Shown here: piece after piece, positions 1 to 8,108 of the stretch
Layout of the letters: every line of letters starts with the position of its first letter
Position numbering within the stretch: position 1 is the stretch's first letter
NCBI GenBank assembly: GCA_008015565.1
Contig: SSFV01000115.1
Location: forward strand, 1-34,355
Direction of reading: 5' to 3'
Length of the DNA stretch: 34,355 bases
Origin: Nitrosomonas sp.
GTDB taxonomy: Bacteria > Pseudomonadota > Gammaproteobacteria > Burkholderiales > Nitrosomonadaceae
Made by a program: the position numbers and the translations under genes
Notes under the pieces: model-generated
Databases searched by the model: none
Seen by the model: the letters and a program-made list of their open reading frames with translations, nothing else
What the model was told of the DNA's origin: nothing

Positions 1-359
1 CAAAACTTGCGGATCATGGGCGGGTGGTGACTATTTCCAGTACCGTAACACGGCTAATGTTGCCTACATATGGCGCTTATGCAGCGACGAAAGCTGCTGT
101 AGAGCAACTGACACGTATTTTTGCGCGCGAAATGGGAAAACGAGGCATAACTGCCAATAACGTTTTGCCCGGTCCGGTCGACACAGAACTGTTTCGTGCA
201 GGAAAAACTTTAGCGGATATAGAACGCATGGCGGAAATGGCTGCATTAGGCCGGATTGGCAATACGCACGATATCGCACAAGCCGTATTATTTCTGGTCA
301 GCGAAGACGCCCGCTGGGTAACGGGACAAAATATCGGTGTAAATGGTGGAATAATTTAA
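1..359 (+). CDS. SDR-family oxidoreductase, C-terminal part (5' cut by window edge)
   Basis: This is the C-terminal half of a classical short-chain dehydrogenase/reductase, an NAD(P)-dependent oxidoreductase. The frame is open from the first bases, so the start lies outside the window. The visible part opens with the strand ending in VTISS, which carries the catalytic Ser. The active-site YAATK (Tyr-x3-Lys) and the PGPVDTELF segment after it follow, and the protein ends with the usual VTGQNIGVNGG tail. The substrate cannot be told from this fragment; many such proteins are 3-oxoacyl-ACP reductase-like. It lies 20 bp before alanine dehydrogenase on the same strand and could be co-transcribed with it. 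The family call is secure, the specific function unknown. Confidence 0.88.
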   Translation, partial: KLADHGRVVTISSTVTRLMLPTYGAYAATKAAVEQLTRIFAREMGKRGITANNVLPGPVDTELFRAGKTLADIERMAEMAALGRIGNTHDIAQAVLFLVSEDARWVTGQNIGVNGGII

Positions 360-379
360 CGAATAAAATGGAGAATCGG

Positions 380-1495
380 ATGCGTATCGGGGTGCCCAAA
401 GAAATTAAAACTCATGAATCCCGTGTGGGCTTGACACCGGCAGCGGTGCGCGAACTGGCCGCCAATGGCCACCACGTTATGGTACAGAAAAACGCAGGAT
501 TTCAGATTGATTTAAGTGATGATAAGTATCGCGCCGCCGGTGCGGAAATAATCGATGATCCGCAAGAGATGTACGCAAAAGCGGATCTGATCGTTAAAGT
601 CAAGGAGCCTCAAGCTTCAGAAATACCGTTGCTGCGCGACGGACAAATATTATTTACTTACTTGCATCTTGCACCCGATCCCGTGCAAGCGAAGGGTTTG
701 ATGAACTCCGGTTGTATCGCTATAGCCTATGAAACGGTTACAGATCGATACGGGGGATTGCCATTGCTGGCTCCGATGAGTGAGGTAGCGGGCCGTATGG
801 CAATTCAGGCTGGCGCGCATGCTTTGGAGCTCGATCAAGGTGGCCGCGGAATGTTGCTGGGTGGCGTATCGGGCGTGCCGGCGGCACGGGTGGTAGTGAT
901 CGGCGGTGGTGTTGTGGGTACCAATGCTGCTCGAATCGCAATGGGTGTGGAAGCCCATGTGACGGTGCTGGACAAATCCATTCATCGCTTACAGCAATTG
1001 GATTCGCAATATGGTTCAAAAATTAATACCGTTTTTTCAACGGTGGATGCACTGGAAGAACATGTTTCTAACGCCGATTTGGTCATTGGCGCGGTGCTAG
1101 TTCCGGGCGGTGCGGCACCCAAACTGGTAAGCCGCGAACTGGTTAGCCGTATGAACCGTGGCGCTGTGCTGGTTGATGTCGCGATTGATCAAGGCGGCTG
1201 CTTTGCTACCTCCAAACCTACTACTTTGGCTGATCCTATTTTTACAGTCGATGGCGTGGTGCATTATTGCGTGTCCAATATGCCAGGCTCAGTCGCACGC
1301 ACTTCAACATTTGCACTAAATAACGCAACACTGCCTTTTGTTCTGGCGCTTGCCAATAAAGGATATCTTAGAGCCCTATCGGATGATCCGCATTTGCGTA
1401 ATGGTTTGAATGTGTTCCGAGGACAATTGACGCATGAAGCGGTAGCGCGTGATTTACAGTTACCGTACAGACCGGCGATGGAAGTATTGGTATGA
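380..1495 (+). CDS. ald: Alanine dehydrogenase
   Basis: This enzyme catalyses NAD-dependent interconversion of L-alanine with pyruvate and ammonia in the cytoplasm. The N-terminus [10 protein letters not shown] is the family's usual start. An ATG at 368 is also in frame, but a GGAG at 370-373 sits 6 bp before the ATG at 380, and starting there gives 371 residues, the normal family length. Visible motifs are Arg15 (ESRVGLTP), the substrate-binding Lys in VKVKEP, the His in YLHLA, the Rossmann glycine motif [13 protein letters not shown], and the Asp-containing VDVAIDQGG. It follows an SDR gene closely. In an ammonia oxidiser it could assimilate ammonium or dispose of alanine, but that role is inference. 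No truncation is seen. Confidence 0.95.
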   Translation: MRIGVPKEIKTHESRVGLTPAAVRELAANGHHVMVQKNAGFQIDLSDDKYRAAGAEIIDDPQEMYAKADLIVKVKEPQASEIPLLRDGQILFTYLHLAPDPVQAKGLMNSGCIAIAYETVTDRYGGLPLLAPMSEVAGRMAIQAGAHALELDQGGRGMLLGGVSGVPAARVVVIGGGVVGTNAARIAMGVEAHVTVLDKSIHRLQQLDSQYGSKINTVFSTVDALEEHVSNADLVIGAVLVPGGAAPKLVSRELVSRMNRGAVLVDVAIDQGGCFATSKPTTLADPIFTVDGVVHYCVSNMPGSVARTSTFALNNATLPFVLALANKGYLRALSDDPHLRNGLNVFRGQLTHEAVARDLQLPYRPAMEVLV

Positions 1496-1570
1496 GTCGT
1501 CACAATTGCGTCGATAGCTTTCGATTTGCACATGATTTCCTGCCTGTTAGTTTCATAAAATTAGAAGACG

Positions 1571-1576
1571 TATAAT
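1571..1576 (+). promoter_or_regulatory. Possible -10 box upstream of aroC
   Basis: A perfect TATAAT lies 37 bp upstream of the aroC start in the 118-bp gap after ald. No convincing -35 is visible at 16-18 bp, so this is a candidate only. Confidence 0.35.
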
Positions 1577-1613
1577 AAACCCTCATTTTTGTCTTAAGAG
1601 AACACAATCTAGA

Positions 1614-2783
1614 ATGTCTGGTAATACATTTGGTAAGCTTTTTTGTATCACTTCTTTTGGTGAATCACATGGCCCTGCGATTGGTTGCGTAGTCGATGGA
1701 TGTCCACCTGGACTAGCAATCACCGCAGATGATATTCAACGTGAATTAGATCGCCGCAAGCCGGGGACGTCGCGTCATGTCACGCAGCGACGTGAAACAG
1801 ACGAAGTTGAGATTCTGTCAGGTGTATTTGAAGGACAGACAACCGGCACACCAATTGCTTTGTTAATCCGTAATGTAGATCAACGCAGTAAAGATTACAG
1901 CAAGATTATGGATTCTTTTCGTCCAGGCCATGCTGATTACACATATTGGCAGAAATATGGCGTTCGCGACTATCGCGGTGGCGGCCGTGCCTCCGCGCGA
2001 GAAACAGCTGTAAGGGTTGCCGCAGGGGCGATTGCGAAAAAATGGCTGTTTCAGCGGTATGGCATCGTGATTCGCGGTTATATGGCGCAGCTAGGCCCTA
2101 TTCAAATTCCGTTTCGGGAATGGGGTGATGTCGATAGCAATCATTTCTTTGTTGCAAATAACGATTATGTCGAGAAATTAGAAGCATACATGGATCAGTT
2201 GCGCAAATCCGGTGATTCCGTTGGTGCCAAGATCAGCATCGTGGCACAAGGCGTACCGGTTGGTTGGGGCGAACCTGTATATGATCGTCTGGACGCCGAA
2301 ATCGCCTATGCAATGATGAACATCAATGCAGTAAAAGGCGTTGAGATCGGCGCTGGCTTTGCCAGCGTCACCCAAAAAGGCACGGAACATTCCGATGAAA
2401 TGACATCGGATGGTTTTGTTAGCAATAACGCGGGAGGAATATTAGGTGGTATTTCCACTGGACAAGACATTGTCGTCAACGTGGCGATCAAGCCGACTTC
2501 TAGTATCCGCTTGGGGCGCCGGTCGATTGATAAAGACGGCAATCCTGTTATTGTTGAAACGCATGGACGGCATGACCCTTGTGTTGGCATTCGTGCCACA
2601 CCGATTGTTGAAGCGATGCTGGCGTTGGTATTGATCGATCACGCGCTACGGCATCGCGCGCAAAATGCAGACGTGACTTGCAGAACACCGAAAATACCCG
2701 CTACTACTATTGGAGCGAGCAATTCCTCTATGATAATCCAAGCACCGCACAATGAAGACCCGGAACCAGAAGAAGATGTTTGA
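1614..2783 (+). CDS. aroC: Chorismate synthase
   Basis: The enzyme converts 5-enolpyruvylshikimate-3-phosphate to chorismate, the last shikimate-pathway step, using reduced FMN. The three family signatures are visible: [15 protein letters not shown] near the N-terminus with His19, the Arg-rich [15 protein letters not shown] in the middle, and [19 protein letters not shown] towards the C-terminus. At 389 residues it is longer than the usual 360-370. The excess is a C-terminal tail rich in Asp, Glu and Pro that ends PEPEEDV after the normal DHALRHRAQ end. The ATG at 1614 starts [10 protein letters not shown], the standard N-terminus. A TATAAT lies 37 bp upstream, suggesting its own promoter. 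The call is firm; the tail's role is unknown. Confidence 0.97.
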   Translation: MSGNTFGKLFCITSFGESHGPAIGCVVDGCPPGLAITADDIQRELDRRKPGTSRHVTQRRETDEVEILSGVFEGQTTGTPIALLIRNVDQRSKDYSKIMDSFRPGHADYTYWQKYGVRDYRGGGRASARETAVRVAAGAIAKKWLFQRYGIVIRGYMAQLGPIQIPFREWGDVDSNHFFVANNDYVEKLEAYMDQLRKSGDSVGAKISIVAQGVPVGWGEPVYDRLDAEIAYAMMNINAVKGVEIGAGFASVTQKGTEHSDEMTSDGFVSNNAGGILGGISTGQDIVVNVAIKPTSSIRLGRRSIDKDGNPVIVETHGRHDPCVGIRATPIVEAMLALVLIDHALRHRAQNADVTCRTPKIPATTIGASNSSMIIQAPHNEDPEPEEDV

Positions 2784-2798
2784 TTTGATTTCTAGTGC

Positions 2799-2894
2799 TT
2801 AGTGGTATTTTGCCTTGACAAGATCGGCCAAATCCACCATTATCGGCCCCGCAAAAGTAATCGCGATAATCGGTAGAAAAAAATCGACTGAATT
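2799..2894 (-). other. Short protein-like open frame without a start, possible gene remnant
   Basis: On the minus strand 31 codons are open between two stops. They read like the hydrophobic end of a membrane protein (FFLPIIAITFAGP followed by a short polar tail). There is no start with a ribosome binding site and no neighbouring homologous sequence. It may be the relic C-terminus of a lost gene or chance. The rest of the gap between aroC and the tRNAs shows only the tRNA promoter. Confidence 0.2.
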
Positions 2895-2968
2895 TTAGTT
2901 GATTTCAGCTTGAGCGCATCGAATAACGTAACAAAAGCGCAACTTCGAGTCCCGTAACCGCTTCAATC

Positions 2969-2977
2969 TGATATAAT
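2969..2977 (+). promoter_or_regulatory. Extended -10 promoter for tRNA-Arg/tRNA-Phe
   Basis: TG-A-TATAAT is a perfect extended -10 element 44 bp before the mature tRNA-Arg 5' end, so a leader of about 38 nt is expected. No good -35 is seen at 17 bp, which fits extended -10 promoters. It probably serves both tRNA genes. Confidence 0.55.
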
Positions 2978-3021
2978 CGCCCGGTTGCTTAAACAAGCTG
3001 GAAGTAATGAGATTGTATGAA

Positions 3022-3098
3022 GCGCCCGTAGCTCAGTTGGATAGAGTACTTGGCTACGAACCAAGGGGTCGTGGGTTCGAATCCTGCCGGGCGCGCCA
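3022..3098 (+). tRNA. tRNA-Arg (anticodon ACG)
   Basis: This is a 77-nt cloverleaf with CCA encoded. The acceptor stem GCGCCCG pairs with CGGGCGC. The D-arm has AGCTCAGTTGGATAGAGT, the anticodon stem CTTGG/CCAAG encloses loop CTACGAA (anticodon ACG, read as ICG after deamination), and the T-arm contains GGTTCGAATCC. It is followed by tRNA-Phe. Confidence 0.97.
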
Positions 3099-3164
3099 CT
3101 CCATTATCAAATTCGATGCATCCAGAAATGAACGAATGATTTCGTTTATAACAGTATTCCAATT

Positions 3165-3240
<76 letters not shown>

Positions 3241-3346
3241 TTATTCAAAAAACCAATCATTCTCGGCTGTTTTTTCTAATTCCCCTCGCGCTGATGCAGA
3301 TTCTTGGCATGGTCTCGCAAGCACTATTCTCTCAATTCATGCGTTT

Positions 3347-3583
3347 TCACCCTCGCCTAGCCATAGATATGTTATCAAATATGAAGTCCATAGGTTTTAG
3401 CAGCTTGTAGACTTGATTTACATAGTATTGCTGCGAAACTTGTGCTGGCGATAAATAGTGCGATTTTTCTTGCTTGCGCTGCCGGTTATAGAATATTTCG
3501 ATATATTTGGTAATCTCCTGAATGGCTTGTTGCCGTGTTATGAATCTCCGATGATACACCAGTTCGGTTGTAAGCAGCAGTTC
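3347..3583 (-). pseudogene. IS3-family transposase OrfB, C-terminal fragment
   Basis: The frame encodes the end of an IS3-group DDE integrase: TTELVYHRRFITRQQAIQEI, then YIEIFYNRQRKQ, then YLSPAQVSQQYY. These are the typical last 70 residues of OrfB, including the region of the catalytic Glu helix. An in-frame TAG just upstream (about 3584) cuts it off from any N-terminal part. It belongs with the orfA and mid-orfB traces up to 4111 on the same strand, so this is one internally deleted, inactive element. Confidence 0.85.
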
Positions 3584-3644
3584 CTAAAACAACATCAACC
3601 ATTTGATATTAATCACAAAAAAACAGAATTTTCGCTGTCTGAAA

Positions 3645-3683
3645 CGACCAGAAATGTTAAAATAGGCGCATGTTTTCTGGTCG
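3645..3683. repeat. 10-bp perfect inverted repeat with 19-nt loop
   Basis: The arms CGACCAGAAA (3645-3654) and TTTCTGGTCG (3674-3683) are perfectly complementary. The repeat lies inside the IS3 debris, between recognisable orfB pieces. It may be a trace of another small mobile element or a transposon end. No T-run follows, so it is not a terminator. Confidence 0.5.
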
Positions 3684-3699
3684 AAATGGTGATTTATAG

Positions 3700-4111
3700 A
3701 TGTTCATACTCAGTAAAACTTTCCATCAAGCCAATTTGTTTGAAACAGGCCTGTTATTTAAATTATGTTTGGAATCGGTCGTCACTTTGAATCTCAGTCG
3801 TATCGATTCAATCAAACCGTATATCACCGCGACCCCTTGGCGAAATACGCTGCACACTTTCTTATAAAGCCACTTAGGCTAACTCTCGTTTCATTTTGGA
3901 TAGTTCTAACTCAACTTCAGTGAGCACTTTTTTTATGCTCGCCTACCGCAGCAAGTTCTCCTCGTTTGCCAGCATAAACCCAGTTCTTCAGCGTTCGCTC
4001 GGGTAACGACAGGCGTTTTACCGCTTCAACCTGCGTTAATCCACTTTCTTTGAAATACTTAACTGATTGCTCTCTAAATTCCTGATTATATTGTGTCCGA
4101 GGTAATTCCAT
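3700..4111 (-). pseudogene. IS3-family transposase OrfA with stops and frameshifts, running into orfB traces
   Basis: The ATG at 4111 has a good GGAGG 7-8 bp before it. It starts a 64-residue frame with the Tnp_1 helix-turn-helix of IS3-family OrfA (YNQEFREQSVKYF, then GLTQVEAVKRLSLPERTLKNW). After the stop at 3917, homology continues in other frames: EVELELSKMKRELA, a stop, then KCAAYFAKG, which matches the OrfA C-terminus. A stretch reading KVTTDSKHN then resembles the middle of OrfB. Several stops and a large deletion make the element dead. Its C-terminal orfB fragment is at 3347-3583. Confidence 0.8.
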
Positions 4112-4138
4112 CTTCGTCCTCCATTTCAGCTCTTCATT

Positions 4139-4321
4139 TTATGAAACTTCGGATTCCTTGAAAATCAGCATACCTCGATCGACGCCTCCAATTGCGTAAA
4201 GCTTTTCTGTTATAGCCTTTATACGCTTCCTCAAATCTAATCTTCTAGCCCTTCCCCTTAGCGCCAGCTTGTTCGTTTCATCTAAAATTATCTCGGACTC
4301 CATATAAAACCGAACAGACAT
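4139..4321 (-). CDS. Small hypothetical protein (60 aa), doubtful
   Basis: This frame encodes a charged, probably helical protein with LRGRARRLDLRKRIKAITEK in its middle. I do not recognise it. There is no clear ribosome binding site before the ATG at 4321 or before an internal ATG at 4303. It lies between the IS3 orfA remnant and the TetR gene, in the 328-bp gap that also holds the TetR operator. It could be part of mobile-element debris or spurious. Confidence 0.25.
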   Translation of the reverse strand: MSVRFYMESEIILDETNKLALRGRARRLDLRKRIKAITEKLYAIGGVDRGMLIFKESEVS

Positions 4322-4403
4322 TCGCTACAAACCCGAACAATTTATTTGCTTTCAACAAACACTGGACACTGCAGCATAAGTTGTATCACTATCAAATTGT
4401 GGT

Positions 4404-4427
4404 AAGATAGTAATAAATTACTTACTT
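4404..4427 (+). promoter_or_regulatory. Palindromic operator candidate for the TetR regulator
   Basis: The palindrome is built of AAG-N2-AGTAAT, a 2-nt centre, then ATTACT-N2-CTT, all 18 specified bases matching. It ends 12 bp before the TetR start codon and lies where the promoter should be (a TAAGAT at 4403-4408 could be the -10). Its size and position fit autorepression by a TetR dimer. The assignment is inference. Confidence 0.55.
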
Positions 4428-4439
4428 TAGGGACTGATA

Positions 4440-5048
4440 ATGAGCGAAAATCCAAAGCATCTCCCTGCGGATGAACGGCGAGCGGCCACCGTGGAAGCAA
4501 TGATCGATTTGGCTGCCGAACAAAATCCTAGCGAGATCACCACTACGGCTATTGCGCAACGCATGGGATTAACCCAAGGAGCACTCTTCCGGCATTTTTC
4601 TACCAAGGACGCTATCCTGGAGGCAGTGATGACTTGGGTGGCAGATCGTTTGCTTGCACGGGTGGACAAGGCTGTTCAAAGTTGCGTCTCTCCGATTGCC
4701 TCGCTTGAGGCAGTTTTCATGACGCATATTGACTTCGTCTTCGAACACCCTGGGGTGCCAAGGATGCTCTTTGGGGAATTGCAGCGACAGGGAGATACCT
4801 TGCCCAAGAAAATGGCTCAGAACTTAATTAAGCATTACGGAGAGCGCATTCGCAAGCTTCTAGAAGCAGGCAAGGCTCACGGGGAACTTGATGCGGAGCT
4901 GGATGTGGATGCAGCCTCAGTATTGTTCATCGGGTCAATTCAGGGCTTGGTGATGCAATCCCTGATTGTCGGCGACATGACTCGCCTTCGCCAAGATTCG
5001 GCAGGCGTCTTCTTGATTTATCGTCAGGGTATCAAGGGGGTTGCATGA
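4440..5048 (+). CDS. TetR/AcrR-family transcriptional regulator
   Basis: This is a 202-residue repressor. The N-terminal helix-turn-helix is seen around residues 38-65 (ITTTAIAQRMGLTQGALFRHF, then STKDAILEAV), the standard TetR DNA-binding domain, and a helical ligand-binding domain follows. The ATG at 4440 is preceded by TAGGGA at 6-7 bp. It is the first gene of a four-gene operon: its TGA overlaps the ATG of the membrane-fusion gene (ATGA). A 24-bp palindrome sits just upstream. Family practice suggests it represses the transporter until a ligand, perhaps the exported compound, binds. The ligand is unknown. Confidence 0.93.
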   Translation: MSENPKHLPADERRAATVEAMIDLAAEQNPSEITTTAIAQRMGLTQGALFRHFSTKDAILEAVMTWVADRLLARVDKAVQSCVSPIASLEAVFMTHIDFVFEHPGVPRMLFGELQRQGDTLPKKMAQNLIKHYGERIRKLLEAGKAHGELDAELDVDAASVLFIGSIQGLVMQSLIVGDMTRLRQDSAGVFLIYRQGIKGVA

Positions 5049-6196
5049 AACTTCCACGTTTACAGCGCCGTACATTTGGACTAATCGCCACCATTGTACT
5101 GTTGTTGGTCTTATTCATTTATGTCGTTATGCACACGGATCCACTGGCACCAGTGGCAGTGACCGTTAGCACGGTGGAGTCAAAGCCCGTTACTCCCGCA
5201 CTGTCTGGCATCGGCACGGTGCAAGCGCGATTCACTTATAAGATCGGCCCGACCTTCTCTGGTCGTGTGAAACGCTTGGAGGTTCATGTGGGTGACACCG
5301 TTAAAACCGGCCAGGTGCTAGGTGAAATGGATGCGGTAGACTTGGACGATCGCATCGCTGCCCAACAGGCAGCGATCAAGAGTTCGGAAGCAGTCTTGCG
5401 GCAGGCTGAAGCGAAACAATCTTTTGCAAAAACCCAGACTACCCGCTACGAACAACTTCTGACGGCGCGCGGAACGAGTGACGAAAACGTCTCTACCAAA
5501 CGGCAAGAATTGGCAGTAGCGAATGCTGCAATGACTGCTGCACGTGAGGACTCCATTCGCCTGCGAGCCGAGTTGAAATCACTTAGGACACAACGCGACA
5601 ATTTGAGACTGATAGCACCTATGGCTGGACTGGTAGCATCGCGTGATGCAGATCCTGGCACCACTGTGGTTGCAGGACAGGCAGTGGTCGAGATCATAGA
5701 TCCCACCAGCTTGTGGATCGATACGCGCTTCGATCAAATTAGCGCCGAGGGCCTAGCCGCAGGTTTGCCAGCCCAAATCATCCTGCGTTCACGTCGAACC
5801 CAAAGCCAACCTGGGCGTGTATTGCGCATCGAGCCACGTGCTGATGCCGTAACCGAAGAAACTGTGGCAAAAATTGTTTTTAACGCGGCACCTACGCCGC
5901 TGCCCCCTTTGGGCGAGTTAGCCGAAGTTACGGTGGTACTGGGTAAGCTACCTACCACACCAATCATTCCTAATGCCGCGATTCGCACAATCGATGGTCA
6001 ACGTGGCGCGTGGAAACTGGTTGATGGGGATTTGATCTTTGCACCGGTCACACTGGGTCGTTCCGATCTTGATGGCCGTGTACAGGTACTCAAGGGGCTA
6101 GCGACCGGAGACCAGGTGGTGGTTTACAGTGAGAAAACGCTCAAAGCAAGGAGCCGAGTTCACATCGTCCAACATCTGGCAGGAGTATCGCCATGA
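5045..6196 (+). CDS. HlyD/DevB-like membrane-fusion (periplasmic adaptor) protein
   Basis: This 383-residue periplasmic adaptor would link an inner-membrane ABC permease to an outer-membrane channel. An N-terminal transmembrane anchor spans about residues 12-30. The barrel-sandwich (lipoyl) half-motif GRVKRLEVHVGDTVKTGQVL follows, then a coiled-coil hairpin of about 100 residues rich in Ala, Gln, Arg and Glu. The second lipoyl half is LRLIAPMAGLVASRDADPG, and a beta-barrel domain follows. It overlaps the TetR gene by 4 bp upstream and the permease by 4 bp downstream, so translation is probably coupled. The order adaptor-permease-ATPase resembles DevBCA-type exporters. The substrate is unknown, and no outer-membrane factor gene is in the window. 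Confidence 0.92.
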   Translation: MKLPRLQRRTFGLIATIVLLLVLFIYVVMHTDPLAPVAVTVSTVESKPVTPALSGIGTVQARFTYKIGPTFSGRVKRLEVHVGDTVKTGQVLGEMDAVDLDDRIAAQQAAIKSSEAVLRQAEAKQSFAKTQTTRYEQLLTARGTSDENVSTKRQELAVANAAMTAAREDSIRLRAELKSLRTQRDNLRLIAPMAGLVASRDADPGTTVVAGQAVVEIIDPTSLWIDTRFDQISAEGLAAGLPAQIILRSRRTQSQPGRVLRIEPRADAVTEETVAKIVFNAAPTPLPPLGELAEVTVVLGKLPTTPIIPNAAIRTIDGQRGAWKLVDGDLIFAPVTLGRSDLDGRVQVLKGLATGDQVVVYSEKTLKARSRVHIVQHLAGVSP

Positions 6197-7395
6197 TCAG
6201 TTTGGCCGGGCGCGACATTCTGCATGCCTGGGGCAAATTCATTTTTACCGGTATCGGGCTCGGTCTGCTGATTGGCGTCACCCTGACCATGGCTGGTGTA
6301 TACCGAGGTATGGTGGATGATGGAAAAGTGCTGCTGGATAACAGCAACGCAGATTTGTGGGTGGTACAAAAAGACACTCTTGGCCCCTATGCGGAATCCT
6401 CAAGCATTCCCGACGATTTGTGGCGCAGTATCCTCACCTTGCCCGGCGTGGCAGAAACCGCCAATGCCACCTATCTGACCATGCAGGTAGGAAAAGGCGA
6501 TAAGGATGTACGAGCCATGGTGGTGGGCATCACGCCGGGCGCACCGGGAACACCGGGTTGGCCACCGCAGCTGATTGCAGGACGCCAGATCACACGCGGC
6601 CATTACGAAGCGGTAGTGGATATAACCACCGACTTTCAACTAGGCGATGTGCTGAAAATCCGCCGCAATCACTATACTGTAGTTGGCTTAACACGTCGCA
6701 TGGTGTCTTCCAGTGGCGACCCGATAGTTTTCATTCCTATTAAAGACGCACAGGAGGCACAGTTCCTCAAAGATAACGACGCTATCTTGATGCAGCGCCG
6801 TCGCACCGAGGCCAACAGCACTTTCAACCGCCCCGGCGTGCCGGGCCTACTCGATGCGGTTATTGCTTCTCACACCAGCAACCGCTTCGTTAATACCGTA
6901 CTGGTGCGCATCCACCCTGAGTTTGCACCCGATGAAGTGGCAGAACTAATTCGACGCTGGAAACGACTCACCGTTTATGACCGCGCGCAGATGGAAGAAA
7001 TTCTGGTTGGCAAACTAATTGCCACATCGGCTAAGCAGATCGGTATGTTTCTGGTGATTCTGGCCATCGTTTGTGGCGCTATCGTAGCTTTCATTATCTA
7101 CACCCTGACGATGGACAAGATCCGCGAGATTGCGGTGCTCAAGCTTATTGGCACAAGCAATCGCACCATCGTATCAATGATACTGCAACAATCCCTGGTG
7201 CTGGGTGTAATTGGATTCGTCGTTGGTAAGATCACCGCAACCTTCGCTGCACCGATGTTTCCCAAATACGTGTTGCTGGTGCTGGTCGACTCGATTGCCG
7301 GATTTTTCTCCATACTTGCGATCTGTGTGCTTTCCAGCATCGTCGCCATTCGCATGGCATTGAAAATTGATCCAGCCGAAGCAATAGGAGGTTGA
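6193..7395 (+). CDS. ABC transporter permease, FtsX/MacB (DevC-like) fold
   Basis: This is a 400-residue inner-membrane permease. One transmembrane helix lies at about residues 15-37 (FIFTGIGLGLLIGVTLTMAG). A periplasmic domain of about 230 residues follows, then three helices (about 275-300, 325-350 and 362-385), the last with FFSILAICVLSSIVAIRMAL. This 1+3 layout with a large periplasmic domain is the FtsX/MacB/LolC superfamily. The ending LKIDPAEAIGG is typical of the family. AGGAG precedes the ATG by 7 bp. The frame overlaps the adaptor gene by 4 bp and ends 2 bp before the ATPase start. Such permeases act mechanically on periplasmic substrates rather than forming a channel. The substrate is unknown. 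Confidence 0.93.
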   Translation: MISLAGRDILHAWGKFIFTGIGLGLLIGVTLTMAGVYRGMVDDGKVLLDNSNADLWVVQKDTLGPYAESSSIPDDLWRSILTLPGVAETANATYLTMQVGKGDKDVRAMVVGITPGAPGTPGWPPQLIAGRQITRGHYEAVVDITTDFQLGDVLKIRRNHYTVVGLTRRMVSSSGDPIVFIPIKDAQEAQFLKDNDAILMQRRRTEANSTFNRPGVPGLLDAVIASHTSNRFVNTVLVRIHPEFAPDEVAELIRRWKRLTVYDRAQMEEILVGKLIATSAKQIGMFLVILAIVCGAIVAFIIYTLTMDKIREIAVLKLIGTSNRTIVSMILQQSLVLGVIGFVVGKITATFAAPMFPKYVLLVLVDSIAGFFSILAICVLSSIVAIRMALKIDPAEAIGG

Positions 7396-7397
7396 AA

Positions 7398-8108
7398 GTG
7401 GCGGACAAAGGCATTCTTATAAAGAGCTTAAGCAAACGCTATGGCGGGGGAGAAACCGCAGTTCTTGCTTTAAAAGATGTGAACATGCGTGTCTCACCCG
7501 GGGAGGTTGTCGGCCTGATCGGCCCATCTGGATCCGGGAAGAGTACCTTGCTAAAATGTCTTGGTGCGGTGATCGACCCTACTACAGGAAGCATGGTGCT
7601 AGGTGAAGAAGTGATTTTCGACAACGAATGGAAAGTGCGCGATCTGCGGGCACTTCGCCGAGACAAGATCGGTTTCGTGTTTCAAGCACCGTATCTGATT
7701 CCTTTCCTCGATGTCACCGATAATGTAGCGTTGTTGCCGATGCTCGCCGGTGTATCCAATAGCGAGGCACGCAAGCGCGCGCTCACACTTCTGACCGCAC
7801 TGGATGTGCAACACCGTGCCAAGGCCATGCCCGCACAATTGTCGGGTGGCGAGCAGCAGCGCGTGGCCATCGCACGCGGGTTGGTCAACCATCCTCCAGT
7901 GATCCTAGCTGACGAACCCACCGCACCACTTGATTCTGTACGCGCTATGACGGTGATTCGTATCCTCAACGACATGGCCAAGCGCTTCGATACTGCCGTC
8001 ATCGTGGTCACCCACGACGAAAAAATTATCCCGACGTTCAAGCGCATTTATCACATTCGCGACGGCGTTACTTACGAGGAAGCGGGTGAGGGGCGTCCAC
8101 TTCACTAA
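7398..8108 (+). CDS. ABC transporter ATP-binding protein (LolD/MacB/DevA class)
   Basis: This is the nucleotide-binding subunit of the exporter. Walker A is GPSGSGKST (about residue 42 on), the Q-loop lies in FVFQAPYLIPF, the signature is LSGGEQQRVAIARGL, Walker B is VILADEPTAPLD, and the switch His is in VVTHDEK. The start is set at GTG 7398 because AGGAGG at 7386-7391 is 6 bp away. An in-frame TTG at 7392 touches that site and is unlikely. The protein is about 236 residues, normal for this class. It is the last gene of the TetR-adaptor-permease-ATPase operon. No terminator was seen after it. Confidence 0.95.
   Translation: MADKGILIKSLSKRYGGGETAVLALKDVNMRVSPGEVVGLIGPSGSGKSTLLKCLGAVIDPTTGSMVLGEEVIFDNEWKVRDLRALRRDKIGFVFQAPYLIPFLDVTDNVALLPMLAGVSNSEARKRALTLLTALDVQHRAKAMPAQLSGGEQQRVAIARGLVNHPPVILADEPTAPLDSVRAMTVIRILNDMAKRFDTAVIVVTHDEKIIPTFKRIYHIRDGVTYEEAGEGRPLH

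Noticed and set aside
3458..3790. Plus-strand ORF of 110 aa in the IS3 remnant
   Set aside because: It lies antisense to recognisable IS3 orfB traces, has no ribosome binding site, and its sequence is not protein-like.
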